The notes beneath the pieces were generated by a model. That model saw only the letters and a program-made list of their open reading frames with translations. It ran no database searches and was not told where the DNA came from. Shown one piece after another: positions 41,665-52,700 of a DNA stretch of 64,000 nucleotides (position 1 is its first letter; each line of letters begins with the position of its first letter). The stretch is taken from positions 106,409-170,408 of the forward strand of contig NW_005202176.1 of the NCBI RefSeq assembly GCF_000372725.1. The letters run 5' to 3'. The DNA comes from Emiliania huxleyi CCMP1516 (Eukaryota; Haptophyta; Isochrysidales; Noelaerhabdaceae). A program made the position numbers and the translations under genes.

Positions 41665-42328
41665 AACAGCGCGTGCGAGTCAACGGGGTCGAGTCAACGG
41701 TATCTTCGAATCACTGTAGCTGCGGAGGGACTTCGCACCAGCCTGACGCGCAGGCTGGCTGTGAGTGTCGCGGACCTGCTTTTTCAAGGAGTGACTTTTT
41801 TGGTTTTGCTGGCCGGCCCCTGCCCTGCCCCTACCTACCTACCTACCTACCTACCTACCTACCTTACTTATGGGAAACTAAAGAAATCACTGGATGGGTG
41901 AATGCGCGAGGCAAGGAGGAGACTCGGAGAACTGAGAGACTGGGACGACTGGAAACAAGAAGACAGTGAGTGAGCCACCACAGGCGTCGTTGGCGCACAT
42001 ACTGAGCGGGAGCTGCGCTGGAAATAAGGAACAGGCTCGTTACTTCTTGCGGAAGCTTGAGAGGACGTCCTTGTGCGGCACGTTGGTGATGAGGATCTTC
42101 GACGTCACTCTCAAAAGATGGAAAATTTTATACCACACTCCTTTCCTTAAAATCCCTGTGTGCTGGCGGCGTGCCATAAATAAATAAATAAATAAAACGG
42201 ACATCCCAAGCTAGGGCTGGGTCGAGGACAGACACGTCCCCACCTTTGCAGGATTTTGCGGCGTGCCGTCCTCTCTCGGCCAGGGCTAAGTTTTCTCCTT
42301 TAGTCTCGCCTCCGCGGCCGGTGCCAGG
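41665..42328. other. Intergenic; contains (CTAC)n and (AATA)n microsatellites
   Basis: (CTAC)n lies at about 41831-41863 and (AAAT)n at about 42174-42196. This is the promoter region of LSM7. Confidence 0.7.
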
Positions 42329-42929
42329 ATGGCGTCGCAGAAGAAGGCGATCGTGCTGGACATGTCCAAGTACGTGGACAAGTCCGTGCGCGTCAAATTC
42401 ATGGGGGGTCGCGAGGCGAACCGCCGCGCTGTGCGACGGCCGCGCCTGTCTCTCCGCTCGCTGCCCGCTCACCGGTGGTTTGGCTCCCGGCGCAGGTGGT
42501 CGGTGTGCTCAAGGGGTACGACGCGCTGCTCAACTTGGTGCTGGACGAGGCGCACGAGTACCTCAAGGCGCGCCGCGCGTCGAGCCGCGCCGCTTGCGAT
42601 CTGCGTCGTTCTCTCCTCTCTCTCGCTCGGCTGAGCCAGCGCGCCGCGCCCGCAGGACCCGACCGACGCCTACCGCTTGCTGGACGAGACGCGGCCGATG
42701 GGCCTGATGGTCTGTCGCGGCACCTCCATCATGCTCGTCTGCCCGACCGACGGGCTCGAGGAGATTGCGAACCCCTTCTTGCAGGCGAGCCCTCTCCCCG
42801 TTCCGCCCCGAGCGCAGGCTGCGCCGTTGCAGCCAGCGTGCCCCGTTCGTGCTGGCTCGCACGCTCCTTCACCACCGCCCCGCCCCTTGCCGTGTTTCGC
42901 AGGAGGAGGGTGAGGAGGAGGGACAATGA
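42329..42929 (+). CDS. LSM7: U6 snRNA-associated Sm-like protein LSm7
   Basis: Four exons: 42329-42415, 42496-42567, 42656-42784 and 42903-42929, giving 104 residues, the usual LSm7 length. All three introns begin with GC (GAG|GCGAAC, AAG|GCGCGC, CAG|GCGAGC) and end in CAG. Sm1 motif: VLDMSKYVDKSVRVKFMGGR, then EVVGVLKGYDALLNLVLDEA. Sm2 motif: GLMVCRGTSIMLVCPTDGLE, followed by EIANPF. LSm7 is part of the LSm2-8 ring that stabilises U6 snRNA in the spliceosome and of the LSm1-7 ring in mRNA decay. The last few residues (QEEGEEEGQ) and the stop lie at the edge of a duplicated segment shared with the next gene region. Confidence 0.95.
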
Positions 42930-43270
42930 CCGGACCAGCAGCGCTGCAATCGCAGCTTTACTATAAGTACTAGTTTTGTAGTGTTTAATTGATCCATCTC
43001 CCATCTCATCCCCCGACAACCTCGTGTTTTTTTTAAACCCAAACCCTCGGTTGTTCCCACTCCCTCCCGCTCCGGTCTCGCTCCCGCTGCCGACAGCTTC
43101 ACCCAGCCCTCGCCCGGACGCCCGCACGCGGCTCGCGCTCCCGGACCCGGTCCCGCAGCCGACAGCTTCGCCTTGCTGGTACTTCACAGAGCTTCTCAGA
43201 CGTCGCAATGGAGGAGTCCTGGGAGCGCGAGCACAGCCGAAAGCGCAAGGCCGGGCTCGGCTTCCAGCAG
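42924..43270 (+). repeat. Segmental direct repeat, copy A
   Basis: It matches 44509-44784 nearly base for base, apart from a ~70-bp extra stretch and small changes. It runs from the LSM7 stop codon (CAATGACCGG) through an intergenic region to the first 21 codons of the cap-methyltransferase gene (MEESWEREHSRKRKAGLGFQ). Confidence 0.95.
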
Positions 43271-44503
43271 CGCGCGAGTGTTTTTTTTTGCCTTGCCTGC
43301 CCGCTCTGGCGCTGGGGGGCCCACTGGTTGCGGCCGATGGCCTCCCACCGCATCGGCGCGCGCGTCGCGGGCCTCTCGCCAGAGCAGCTGTGCGCCATCA
43401 TCGAGGCGCAGGCGGGCGCGAGCGACGCCGCGCTGCGCGTGGCGGAGGAGCACGCCGCACGGCTCGTGGAGCAGCCCGAGTGGGTCCTCTCCGAGGTCCT
43501 CCTCTCGCCGGACCTCGCCCCGCACATCCTCGCCCAGCTGCCGACCAAGGAGCACGCCGCCAAGGGGACGTGCCGCGCGTGGCGCCGCGGCTGGAAGGAG
43601 ACGCTGAAGAAGCGCGAGAGGCCGCGCCTGCACGTGATCGGCGGCCACGACTCGCTGGAGCGGTACGACCCGTCAACGAATGAGTGGGAGGGGGAGGCTG
43701 TGGCGCCGATGCCGACGGCACGAAACTATGTCCGCATGGCGGCGCTCGATGGCAAGCTCTACGCGGTGGGCGGCGAGAGTGAGGCTGACGGCGAGGATGA
43801 GGATGGCGAGGATGAGGACGACCGCGCACCTTCCAACCTGGTGGAGCGGTACGACTTTGCTACGAAAGCGTGGGAGGAGGTGGCGCCGATGGCAGAGGCG
43901 CGGACTAATCACGCCATGGCGGCGCTCGACGGCAAACTCTACGCTATCGGCGGGTACGACGACGACGAGAACGAGGCCCTCAGCTCAGTCGAGCGGTACG
44001 ACCCCGCGACGAACGCGTGGGAGGCGGTGGCGCCGATGCCGTCGGGGCGGATTAATCACGCCGTGGCGGTGCTCGACGGCAAGTTGTACGCTGTTGGCGG
44101 CTGCGGCAACGACGGTGACTGTCTCAGCTCGGTGGAGCGGTACGACCCGACAGCGAACATGTGGGAGGCGGTGGCGCCGATGGCGGCGGAGCGGATTAAT
44201 CACGGCGTGGCAGTGCTGGACGGCAAGCTGTACGCTGTGGGAGGCTACGACGACGACGACTTCCTCAGCTCGGTGGAGCGGTACGATCCGGCTACAAACG
44301 CGTGGGAGGCGGTGGCGCCGATGGGGGAGGAACGGAGCAGGCCCGGCGTGGCGGCGCTCGACGGCAAGCTGTACGCTGTGGGCGGCTACGACGGCGACTA
44401 CTACCTCAGCTCGGTGGAGCGGTACGATCCCGCGACGAACGCGTGGGAGGCGGCTGCGCCGTTTCCTACGTTACGATCTTTTCATAGCATCACCGTGGCG
44501 TAG
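43208..44503 (+). CDS. F-box/kelch-repeat protein with a captured N terminus (chimera)
   Basis: One frame of 431 residues. Residues 1-21 (MEESWEREHSRKRKAGLGFQ) are copied from the neighbouring cap methyltransferase. Residues 22-43 are a non-homologous joint. From Met44 (ATG at 43337, MASHRIGARVAGLSPEQL) the protein matches the gene at 58270. An F-box-like segment (LSPDLAPHILAQLPTKEHAA, then GTCRAWRRGW) precedes six kelch repeats of the form SSVERYDPATNAWEAVAPM and LDGKLYAVGGYD, predicted to make a six-blade propeller. F-box/kelch proteins recruit substrates to SCF ubiquitin ligases. Translation may start at 43208 (using the captured promoter and start) or at 43337. The last blade lacks its GG strand end, as is common when the propeller closes with N-terminal sequence. 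Confidence 0.88.
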   Translation: MEESWEREHSRKRKAGLGFQQRASVFFCLACPLWRWGAHWLRPMASHRIGARVAGLSPEQLCAIIEAQAGASDAALRVAEEHAARLVEQPEWVLSEVLLSPDLAPHILAQLPTKEHAAKGTCRAWRRGWKETLKKRERPRLHVIGGHDSLERYDPSTNEWEGEAVAPMPTARNYVRMAALDGKLYAVGGESEADGEDEDGEDEDDRAPSNLVERYDFATKAWEEVAPMAEARTNHAMAALDGKLYAIGGYDDDENEALSSVERYDPATNAWEAVAPMPSGRINHAVAVLDGKLYAVGGCGNDGDCLSSVERYDPTANMWEAVAPMAAERINHGVAVLDGKLYAVGGYDDDDFLSSVERYDPATNAWEAVAPMGEERSRPGVAALDGKLYAVGGYDGDYYLSSVERYDPATNAWEAAAPFPTLRSFHSITVA

Positions 44504-44508
44504 GGTTG

Positions 44509-44784
44509 CAATGACCGGACCAGCAGCGCTGCAATCGCAGCTTTACTATAAGTCCTAGTTTTGTAGTGTTTAATTGATCCATCTCATCCCCCGACAACTT
44601 GGATCACTTGCAATTTTTTTAAACCCAAACCCTCGGTTGTCCCACTCCGCCCGCTCACTCGCGCTCCCGCAGCCGACAGCTTCGCCTTGCTGGTACTTCA
44701 CAGAGCTTCTCAGACGTCGCAATGGAGGAGTCCTGGGAGCGCGAGCACAGCCGAAAGCGCAAGGCCGGGCTCGGCTTCCAGCAG
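44509..44784 (+). repeat. Segmental direct repeat, copy B
   Basis: Second copy of 42924-43270, now between the kelch gene and the intact cap-methyltransferase gene. It includes that gene's start codon at 44722. Confidence 0.95.
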
Positions 44785-46848
44785 GGAGGCACGGACCAGG
44801 CAGAGGAGGCGGCGCGGCACTACAACAAGCTCCACGACCGCCACCGCTCGCTGACGGGCGGCTCAGACATCCTCACGCTCCGCAACCTGCACAACTGGAT
44901 CAAGTCGGTCCTCATCGCGCGCCACATGCGCAGCGGCGCGAGCGTGCTCGACCTCGCATGCGGCAAGGGCGGAGACATGCTCAAGTTCAAGGTTGGCGGC
45001 TGCGCGCGGTACGTCGGCGTCGACATCGCCATCGAGTCGGTCCGCGACGCGGTCGGCCGCTACAACGGCGCGCACGGGCGGCAGCCGATGCCCTTCGAGG
45101 CCTTCTTCTACGCGGCGGACTTTGCCGACGCTGCCCTCGCGGCCGCCCTGCCCACCGGCCTCCTCTTCCACCTCGTCTCTTGCCAGTTCGCACTGCACTA
45201 CTCCTTCTCGAGCGAGGAGCGTGCGGCGGCGCTGCTCGCCAACGTGTCTTCGCGCCTGCTGCCCGGCGCGCCATCCGCCTCTGCGCCGCGGCTCATCCTC
45301 GACGCCTCCCCGACACGCGCGCCCCCGCCGCGTGCCCCGCTGCAGGAGGCATCTTTCTCGGCACGACGGCGGACGCCAACGTGCTCGTGCGGCGGTGAAG
45401 GAGCGGTCGCGGGGGCTCCCTCCTGCGGCGGGAGGAAGGGAGGCCCCCTCTGCCCCCCGCCTGTAGGCTGCGGGCGAGCGAGGGCCTCTCGTTTGGCAAC
45501 CCGCACTACCGGGCTGTCTTCCCGCCGGAGGCGGCCTCCAAGGCCTTCCCGCCGTCGCAGCCGTTCGGCCACTCGTACCGCTTCACGCTGCAGGAGGCGG
45601 TCGACGACTGCAGGGAGTTCCTCGTGCCGATGGGCACGCTGCGAGCCCTCGCCGCCTCCCACGGGCGAGGCCGATAGTAGCAGCAGCAATAGTAGCAGCA
45701 GCAATAGTAGCAGCAGCAATAGTAGCAGCAATAGTAGCAGCAGCAATAGTGGCAGCAGCAATAGCGGTGCAGCAACAGTGGCAGCAGCAAGAGTAGCAGC
45801 ACCAATAGTAGCAGCAGCAATAGTGGCAGCAGCAATAGTGGCAGCAGCAAGAGTAGCAGCAGCAAGAGTAGCAGCAGCAATAGCGGTGCAGCAACAGTGG
45901 CAGCAGCAAGAGTAGCAGCAGCAACAGTGGCAGCAGCAATAGTGGTGCAGCAACAATAGCAGCAGCAATAGTAGCAGCAGCAATAGTAGCAGCAGCAATA
46001 GCGGTGCAGCAACAGTGGCAGCAGCAAGAGTAGCGATAGCGGCAGCACAACCGCAGCAGGCCGCCGTCTCTGGCGGGGCGGTGCAGCCTCGAGACCTCGC
46101 TGCGGTGTGTGTGGCCAGGCTCGAGCTCGTCTCTTCGGACAACTTTTGCGACTTCTTTGCGGCGGAGGCAGAGAGGAACCGGCCGCTGCTCGAGCGGATG
46201 CGAGCAGCGCTCTCGGGGGAGGGAGAGGGCGCGCTTGCGTGCTGCCTCGAGACCTCGGGCGCACGCGCTTGCGAGTAGGCGCGTCTTCCCGGACGGGGAC
46301 GGCGCCTTGTCCGAGGCGGCAGCGGTAGGTGCTGCCCTCGCCTCGCCTTCCGGGTCGCAGTTACCTTGCGTGAACAGGCGGAGTGGGAGGTCGCGCACAC
46401 CTACCTCGCCTTTGCCTTCCGCAAGGCCCTCCCCCCTCCGCCCTCCGCCCTCCGCCCTCCACCGCGTACGCACGCCACCGCCACTCTGCGCCCCCTCCTT
46501 CCCCCGCCCCCACAGCAACCCCCGTGTCGGAGACGCGCATCCGCCGCGTGCTCACAGCTTTCTTCTTCTCGCTCACAGGTCGGAGACGCGCACCCGCCGC
46601 CTCGCGGAGGCCGTGGGCGGCACCGGCCTTTCAACGAGCAAGACATCGTCGTGCTCTCGGCGGTGGGCGGCGGCGAGGAGGGAGGCGGCGGTGGCGACGG
46701 TGACGGCGGCGGAGGCGGCGGCGGTGGCGGCGGTGGCAGCGGCGGCGGAAGGGAGGGCGCAGAGAGTCGCGGTGATGATGCTGCTGGCCGGCGGCCGGTG
46801 CGGTACGATGCAGTCATGGATGGTGGCGATGAGCTTTTCGCTGACTGA
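44722..46848 (+). CDS. RNMT: mRNA cap (guanine-N7) methyltransferase
   Basis: Seven exons: 44722-45265, 45346-45394, 45467-45664, 46119-46238, 46279-46324, 46378-46425 and 46579-46848, summing to 424 residues. Introns 1, 3 and 6 start with GC. Diagnostic motifs in order: HYNKLHDRHRSL; NLHNWIKSVLIARHM; VLDLACGKGGDMLKF (SAM-binding motif I); YVGVDIAIESV; FHLVSCQFALHYSFSSEERA; FLGTTADANVLVRRL; FGNPHYRAVF; PFGHSYRFTLQEAVDDCREF; LELVSSDNFCDFFAAEAERN; and the family ending EWEVAHTYLAFAFRK. It adds the N7 methyl to the mRNA cap guanosine using SAM in the nucleus. The Gly-rich C-terminal tail (ending YDAVMDGGDELFAD) is extra. The 40-bp fourth intron is the least certain join. Intron 3 carries a large tandem repeat. 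Confidence 0.93.
45674..46035 (+). repeat. AGCAGCAATAGT-type tandem repeat within intron 3 of the cap methyltransferase
   Basis: About 360 bp of 9- to 12-bp units (AGCAGCAATAGT, AGCAGCAAGAGT, AGCAGCAACAGTGGC), with GCGGTGCAGCAACAGTGGC interruptions recurring at intervals, which shows a higher-order unit. It contains many TAG triplets in one frame, so it cannot be read through in the gene's frame. Confidence 0.95.
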
Positions 46849-47169
46849 GCCCACGCGGCATCTCGGATTCTCGCGGCCAGAGGCGGCCAGTGGCCGGGCC
46901 CGCGCGCTGCATACAGCTGGATTCTAGTCTAGAAAAAAAATGGCGCTGCCCGGGGAGCTCTCATAGACGTCGGGGGCGAGACTGAGTACTGGCACACGCG
47001 AGTGGGGGGCGATAACAAAGATTCTCGTTTGTGTTTTTGAGCGCAGCAAAACTGACCCCAGGAATTTTCCCTCTCCGGTTTCGTTGCCGAGCGTAGGTTT
47101 CATTTTCTAGTCGGCCGTCCTAGAACGTACGTCATTTCGCGTTATCGATTTCGTTTCTCGTGTGTATCT
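46849..47169. other. Intergenic, nothing recognised
   Basis: About 320 bp, moderate GC, up to the transposon copy. Confidence 0.5.
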
Positions 47170-47922
47170 GGCTCGTTGTGCGAGTATATGGGCCACGATG
47201 TCTCAAATATGAGGGGTTTTGACTCCTATAGGCTCCTGACGCTATCCCTGGCAGCTCTAATGACCGGGATCAGTAGTGCTATGATAGAGGGTGCCCAGAC
47301 TAGCGCAGGAGCTGCCACACTCGCCCGGACCGTCCCCCTCTGGGGCCGGTTCCGCAGCCAGCGAGAGCCGACAGCGGGGCCGTGCCGCGGGTGCCTACTG
47401 CCGAGTGCCACAAACACTGCGCCGTCCCGCCACCACCTACAGGCTGTCTTGTGTGATGGTTGGGATGTCCAAACGCCACCATCTTGGCTCTTGCGACCTC
47501 AAACCCGCGAGCTGTATGGGTGGTCCTGACGTCGACAGACGCCCGATGACCACGGTGAAGCTGAGCCGGAACGCGTCGACAAGTCTCGTCTGAGCCCGTG
47601 GCGGTCGCCGGCTGAGTCGCTGTGCACGGACTGGTACCTCAGGCGTCACCTCCGCAGCCTCAGTTCTCAAACTCCACCACCTCCGCCAGGACGCCGTCGG
47701 TGGCACGTTCGGCGGCGTACTTTCTGCAGCTCCATCTCGAGTACGGCGTCGAGCCTACTCACTCCTGTTGGTTCGGCACACTCGGTGGGGTCCACTGAGT
47801 GTGCCGAACGCGCGAGCGGTGCGTCCCGGCAGCGCGCGCAGGCTGCGGAGCTGCAACAAACTCCAGACACGCTTTTTGGGACATTTTCGACGCTTTTGGC
47901 CCATATACTCGCACAACAAGCC
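47170..47922 (+). mobile_element. Non-autonomous terminal-inverted-repeat element, copy 2
   Basis: 753 bp, same orientation as 13208-13964 and highly similar. It is flanked by a perfect 4-bp duplication ATCT (47166-47169 and 47923-47926). It has the same terminal inverted repeats. The inner hairpin (47771-47788 with 47792-47809) has a different sequence from copy 1 but the same position, with 17 Watson-Crick pairs and one G-T. The outer stem is 9 bp (47725-47733 with 47847-47855). Confidence 0.9.
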
Positions 47923-47926
47923 ATCT

Positions 47927-48551
47927 CCGCCGCAATGGGAGTTAGCGCGCTCGCTCGCAGAGCGGCGCCTGCTAGCCGAGCGCGAATACCTGGGTCGCTG
48001 AGCTCGCGCCGGTGGCCAACTGCGCCTCCGCGGCGACGCGCTCCGGCCACGAGCGACGTGCCAATCTGCACTTTGAGCTCGCTTGGCAGCCGCCGAGTGC
48101 GAGAGGAATTTAAATGGCCGAGCCGGCCAGGCAGCCAGCCGACTTCCCGCACCGGTCCGCGCACGTGCGGCCGCGCGTGCACAGCCAGCGACCAGTCAGG
48201 ACGACGAGGCGCGACGGCCGTTGAGCGGAGGGCTGGCGAGCCAAAAGAGGCGCCTCCGGGCGCCTCTTTTTGAGTAACTTCACAGGGACGCTATGAGTTA
48301 TGCTCCGCGACGAAGCCGTCTGCTGCACGAGGGCGGGCTGCAGCCAGCAGAAGGAAGGGAGCCTGCCCCTACGCGAGCTGACGTGACGTGTGTGTGCCGA
48401 GCGCGGAGGCTTAGGCCGCACCGTTAAGAGTGATGGCTTGCCCACCATGCCTGGGTCCCCATTTTTAAGGTAGTCCGCTGGGTGGGGTACAGTACTTGGA
48501 GCACAAAGTGCGGAGTGTAATCTCGTTCCTGGGACGCCCGCCTCCGCTGAC
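47927..48551. other. Intergenic with a strong hairpin
   Basis: No supported gene. The hairpin at 48243-48271 is the only clear structure. Confidence 0.5.
48243..48271 (+). terminator. Perfect hairpin followed by T5 (possible terminator or small-RNA end)
   Basis: AAAAGAGGCGCC pairs with GGCGCCTCTTTT around a short loop (TCCG or similar) and is followed by another T. It looks like an intrinsic or Pol III-type termination structure. No RNA gene upstream was identified, so the role is open. Confidence 0.4.
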
Positions 48552-49422
48552 CTGAGGGAGGGTGTAGAGGATGTAGAGTGTAGAGCGCTGTAGAGCTGTA
48601 GAGATGTAGAGCGCTGTAGAGCTGTAGAGCTCTACATCCGCCGCGGGACGAAGTGCCTGCGTTGTAGAGCGATGTAGAGCGCGATTTTGCTGCAGAGTTT
48701 GTTGTAGAGGCTCTACAGCCAAACCGTCGGGAAGGCAGTGACTCAAAGAGGTCGAGTCGCACTAATGGGGTGTCTCCGAGCTTGCTGGAGCTCTAATGGA
48801 CGGCCCTGACTATCCCTGACACACAGAGAGTCACTCTGACGACACACAACACCCTATAACTGCGTCATGACCAGCCTGCCGTGCGTCGCCGGTGCCGCAT
48901 TCATCGCTGTGCTTCTTTAGCAGGCGGTGGACTGTCGGCTGCGAGGACGGTCGCATTTGCGCGAGGCGAGGCGAGCATTCAGACGCGTTGCATACGCCAT
49001 GCCTCGCGCCAGCGCGTGCGGGAGCTCCTGGCTGAGCGTTGAGTCCAGGCGAGTTGCGCTGGCCACTATCGCTACGCCGACCCGAGCTGACGCGCCGAGG
49101 CGCCGGCCAGTCGCAGCCGTGAGGCATGCCACAGCAGCAGAGGCACCTCCCACCCATTGGGCGGGCAGACAGAAGGCCAGGGCAGCACTGGCAAGTGCAA
49201 CGCGCCTCATGTCGGAGAGCGACCGTGCCTCGTTCGCCGTTTATGATGTAGAGTTTGTTGTAGAGATTTCACGTTGTAGAGCGCCTCTACATCGCTCTAC
49301 AACGCAGGCACTTCGTCCCGCGGCGGATGTAGAGCTCTACAGCTCTACAGCGCTCTAGAGCGCTCTACATCTCTACAGCTCTACAGCGCTCTACACTCTA
49401 CATCCTCTACACCCTCCCTCAG
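48552..49422. mobile_element. hAT-like non-autonomous element with long inverted repeats and 8-bp target duplication
   Basis: An 871-bp unit starting CTGAGGGAGGGTGTAGAGG and ending with its reverse complement. It is flanked on both sides by CCGCTGAC (48544-48551 and 49423-49430). The inverted arms are about 165 bp and packed with GTAGAGCTGTAGAG and GTAGAGCGCT motifs, which also form smaller hairpins. An 8-bp duplication is typical of hAT-superfamily insertion. The ~550-bp centre has no transposase, only a minus-strand signal-peptide-like frame (48917-49210) that is unsupported. Confidence 0.85.
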
Positions 49423-49735
49423 CCGCTGACCTGTCCGACAACCAGCCGCAAGCAGCGTACTGAAGCAATCAAAGCGATTAATAATCTCTCCAGACTCCAC
49501 TCCCCCGGACGGGCATACAGTACTCTAGCCCGCACCTCTGCCCCTGCCCTCCCACCCCCTCCCCGCCTGTGATGCGGGGTGCGCTTCAACAAGCTCCCCT
49601 CTAGTGCAGCTATGCTACTACGTAAACACCTGGCAATCGACCCTATCCAGTGCTCAAGTGCTCAACACCTCCTGGCTGCTTACAGTTCCTTCGTTCAGCT
49701 TGCCCGGAGATTGGATTGTGCTGGGACGCACGTCG

Positions 49736-52700
49736 ATGCGTCATAGCGGGGACGTTTGCTTCGCCCTCAACTCACACATGGCGGCCCTCTCGTGCGCCGT
49801 CTGCCCTGCGGAGCAGTGCAAGATGCGCGATGCGACGACAGTACGCCTAATGGTTAGGGACCATTTCTGCTTCAAGCCTGAGCGATGCGCTCTGTGGGCA
49901 GCGATTGACGAGTTCAATGCAGCCTTTGATGACGTCACCATCGTGGCTTCGGAGGAAGGGAAGGGCTCGGATATTGAGTGGGAGAACACCGTGGCCGCCG
50001 ACGTCGGGACCGCCACGGTCACAGGGAAGGGAAGATTTGACGTCGTCACCATAAAGGAGACCTTCATTCCCGATCTGGTTGAGGAGGCTGGGAACGGCGG
50101 CCTCGCGCCACTCTCACAACTCGACACGGATGAGTGGTACGCCGACACCTACTTTGAGGTGCGCGAGAAGCTGCTCAGCTACGAAGGGAAAACCTTTGCC
50201 GTTCCCCTCGACGCCGACTTTGCGTCCATGCACGTCCTCGACTCGGCCATTGCGCTCGGGGAGAGCCCGCCCGAGACGTGGGGCGATTTCGTGGAGCTGG
50301 CGGTCAAGTACCATGGCGGAGACCTGAACAGCGACGGGCAACCGGATACGGGCTTCTGCTACACCAACAGCGGAGATATGTGGAACTTTATCAAGCATCA
50401 CATGCTCGCCAGCATGACACAGACGAGAGGCACGGCTCAGGGCTATATGTTCGACACCGATTCCATGGAGCCAACCTTTGCGCCGGCTGGACGAGCAGTT
50501 GATGTTGCGAGAGAGCGCGGCGTCTTCGCCAAGATCGCGGCGATGGTCAACGCGCTGGGCGAGGTCAAGCAGGCCTACATGAATGTGGCGGAGGCCAAGG
50601 GCAACTGCATCCTCTTCCTCGGGCACACGGCCAAGCTCATGTACTACGACAAGGCGCACCCTGCAACTACGCTGCCCGTCCCCGGATCGGACCTCGTCCT
50701 GCTTCGTGGCAGCACCACCCTCAAGGAGTGCAATGCGACCTCATGCCCGTACGCCAGAAGGGCGAGCGATGGCCGCTTGATCAATCGGGCGCCCTTTGTC
50801 GAGGCGCACTTCAACCTGGCGCTCTCCAATCTCGCATCTCCGGACGCGGCGGCCGGCGCCATGCGTTTCTTCCGGTTCGTGCAGGCCCGCCGGCTCAACG
50901 TCATGCTGGAAAGCTACTGCTTCGACCCGTGGAGCTCGAGCCAGCTCGACGACAGCGCCTGGCCGTCCTACCTCGCCCGCTTCCCTGACGCAAACAAGAC
51001 GGTGTTCGAGGCGAAGCGGTCCCGCACAGAGGAGGTCCTGGGCAGCGACAACCACAACGCCGTGTTGCCCCTCCGCATAAACGGGGCTACCGAGTACGAG
51101 GAGGAGTTCGAACGAGCACTCGACGTGGCTGCTGCCGCCGTTGGCGACGGCAACGATAGCGCCGTCGAGGATTCACTGCTGCAGCTGATTGAGAGCTTCA
51201 AGGCGACGACGGACAAGTTCAACCGTCGGTTCTCGAGCCCTGACTGGCAGATCAACATCTACCGTAAGAGCCTCGGCCTCGCGCCCGTGGCGCCAGACAA
51301 GGGCAGCGCCAGGAGGACAGCCGTGATAGTCGCATCAGTCATCGGCGGGCTGATGGGGCTGCTGCTCCTGCTGCTCGTGGCGTGGGCGGCGCGCAAGAAG
51401 GTGCGCCAGATCCGGCGCGACCGGAGGGCGCGGGAGGAGGCGTGCGAGCGGGTCATCAAGGAGGCCGTCGCAAGCCTGGACCGGCTCGACTACCCTTTCG
51501 TGCTCGTGCCAGCCTCCGAGTTTCTCGCCGCCGGCACCATGATGCCTCACGAGTCGCTGCGTGATGAGGGCAAGGTGCTCGTGCTGGACTCGGTGGAGGC
51601 GGTGCAGGCGTCGCGGAAGGAGCACCCGATTGTCTTCTTCTCGCACCAGTGGACCTCCTTCTCGAGCCCGGACCCCGACGGCACGCAGTACCGCGAGATG
51701 GTGACGGCCCTCCGCCAGGTCGTCGCCCTCAAAGGGTGGGAGATGGAGAGGGTTCGAGTCTGGCTTGACTACAGCAGCATCCCGCAGCGGCACCCCGGCA
51801 TCCAAGACCTGGCCATCCGCACACTCTCCTGGTACGCGTCCCAAGCCTCGGCCTTCATCGTCGTCGCGCCGAGCTGCCGCCACGCAGACCTCGGCACCCG
51901 TTGCGACGCATCGTCGTACCAGCGCCGCATGTGGTGCCGCGCCGAGCAGCTTTGCTACTCGCTGCGCAAAGGCACCGGCAACATGTTCCTCGCGGCGGAC
52001 GGCACGGTGGCCCCCGTTGAGGCGAGCTTCTTCGCCGAGGCGCTGCACGTCTTTGAGGGCGAGCTGACTTGCTGCAGGCTCGGCCACGCGGGCCGCCCCT
52101 TTTGCGACAGGCAGAGCCTCGTCGCGCCCATCCTCGGCCTCTACGGCGCCGTCTGCGCCAAGTGCGAGACGTGCGCGGAGGGCGATCCGCTCGGCGAACT
52201 TAGCAGCCACGGCAACAACGGCAGCGGCGGCGGCGGCGGCGGCGAAGACGGCCGCGGTGACGGTGGTGGCGACGGCGGGGAGCGCGGAAGCGGCGGCGAC
52301 GGCGACAAGGGCGGCGCGCCCGGCGCGTCCGCTTCGGTGCAAACCTTCCTGCAGGAGATCGAGGCGAACCGCGACCAGATCTTCCCGCCCACCTTTGAGC
52401 GCGTCTCCGCCGGGCCGGACGGGGGCAGGGTCGTCGAGACCGTCGAGCTCTTCGGAGACCTCGTGCCACGCATGAAGGCGCACGCAAAGCAGGGCCTGCT
52501 GCGGCACGACCTCGCCGCAGACGAGGAGACCACCCTCGGCATCCGCTTCACCATCGAGCACGGGAGCATCGAGCGGCGCAGTAGCCGCTCGCCGAAAGGC
52601 GACACGCCGAGCGGCCGCAAGCAGGCTAGCAAACAGGGCTCCATCGGCCTCCGGCGGGTGCCGACTAGCTTCACGAGCGGAGCGTGGCGCCCTAGCGGCG

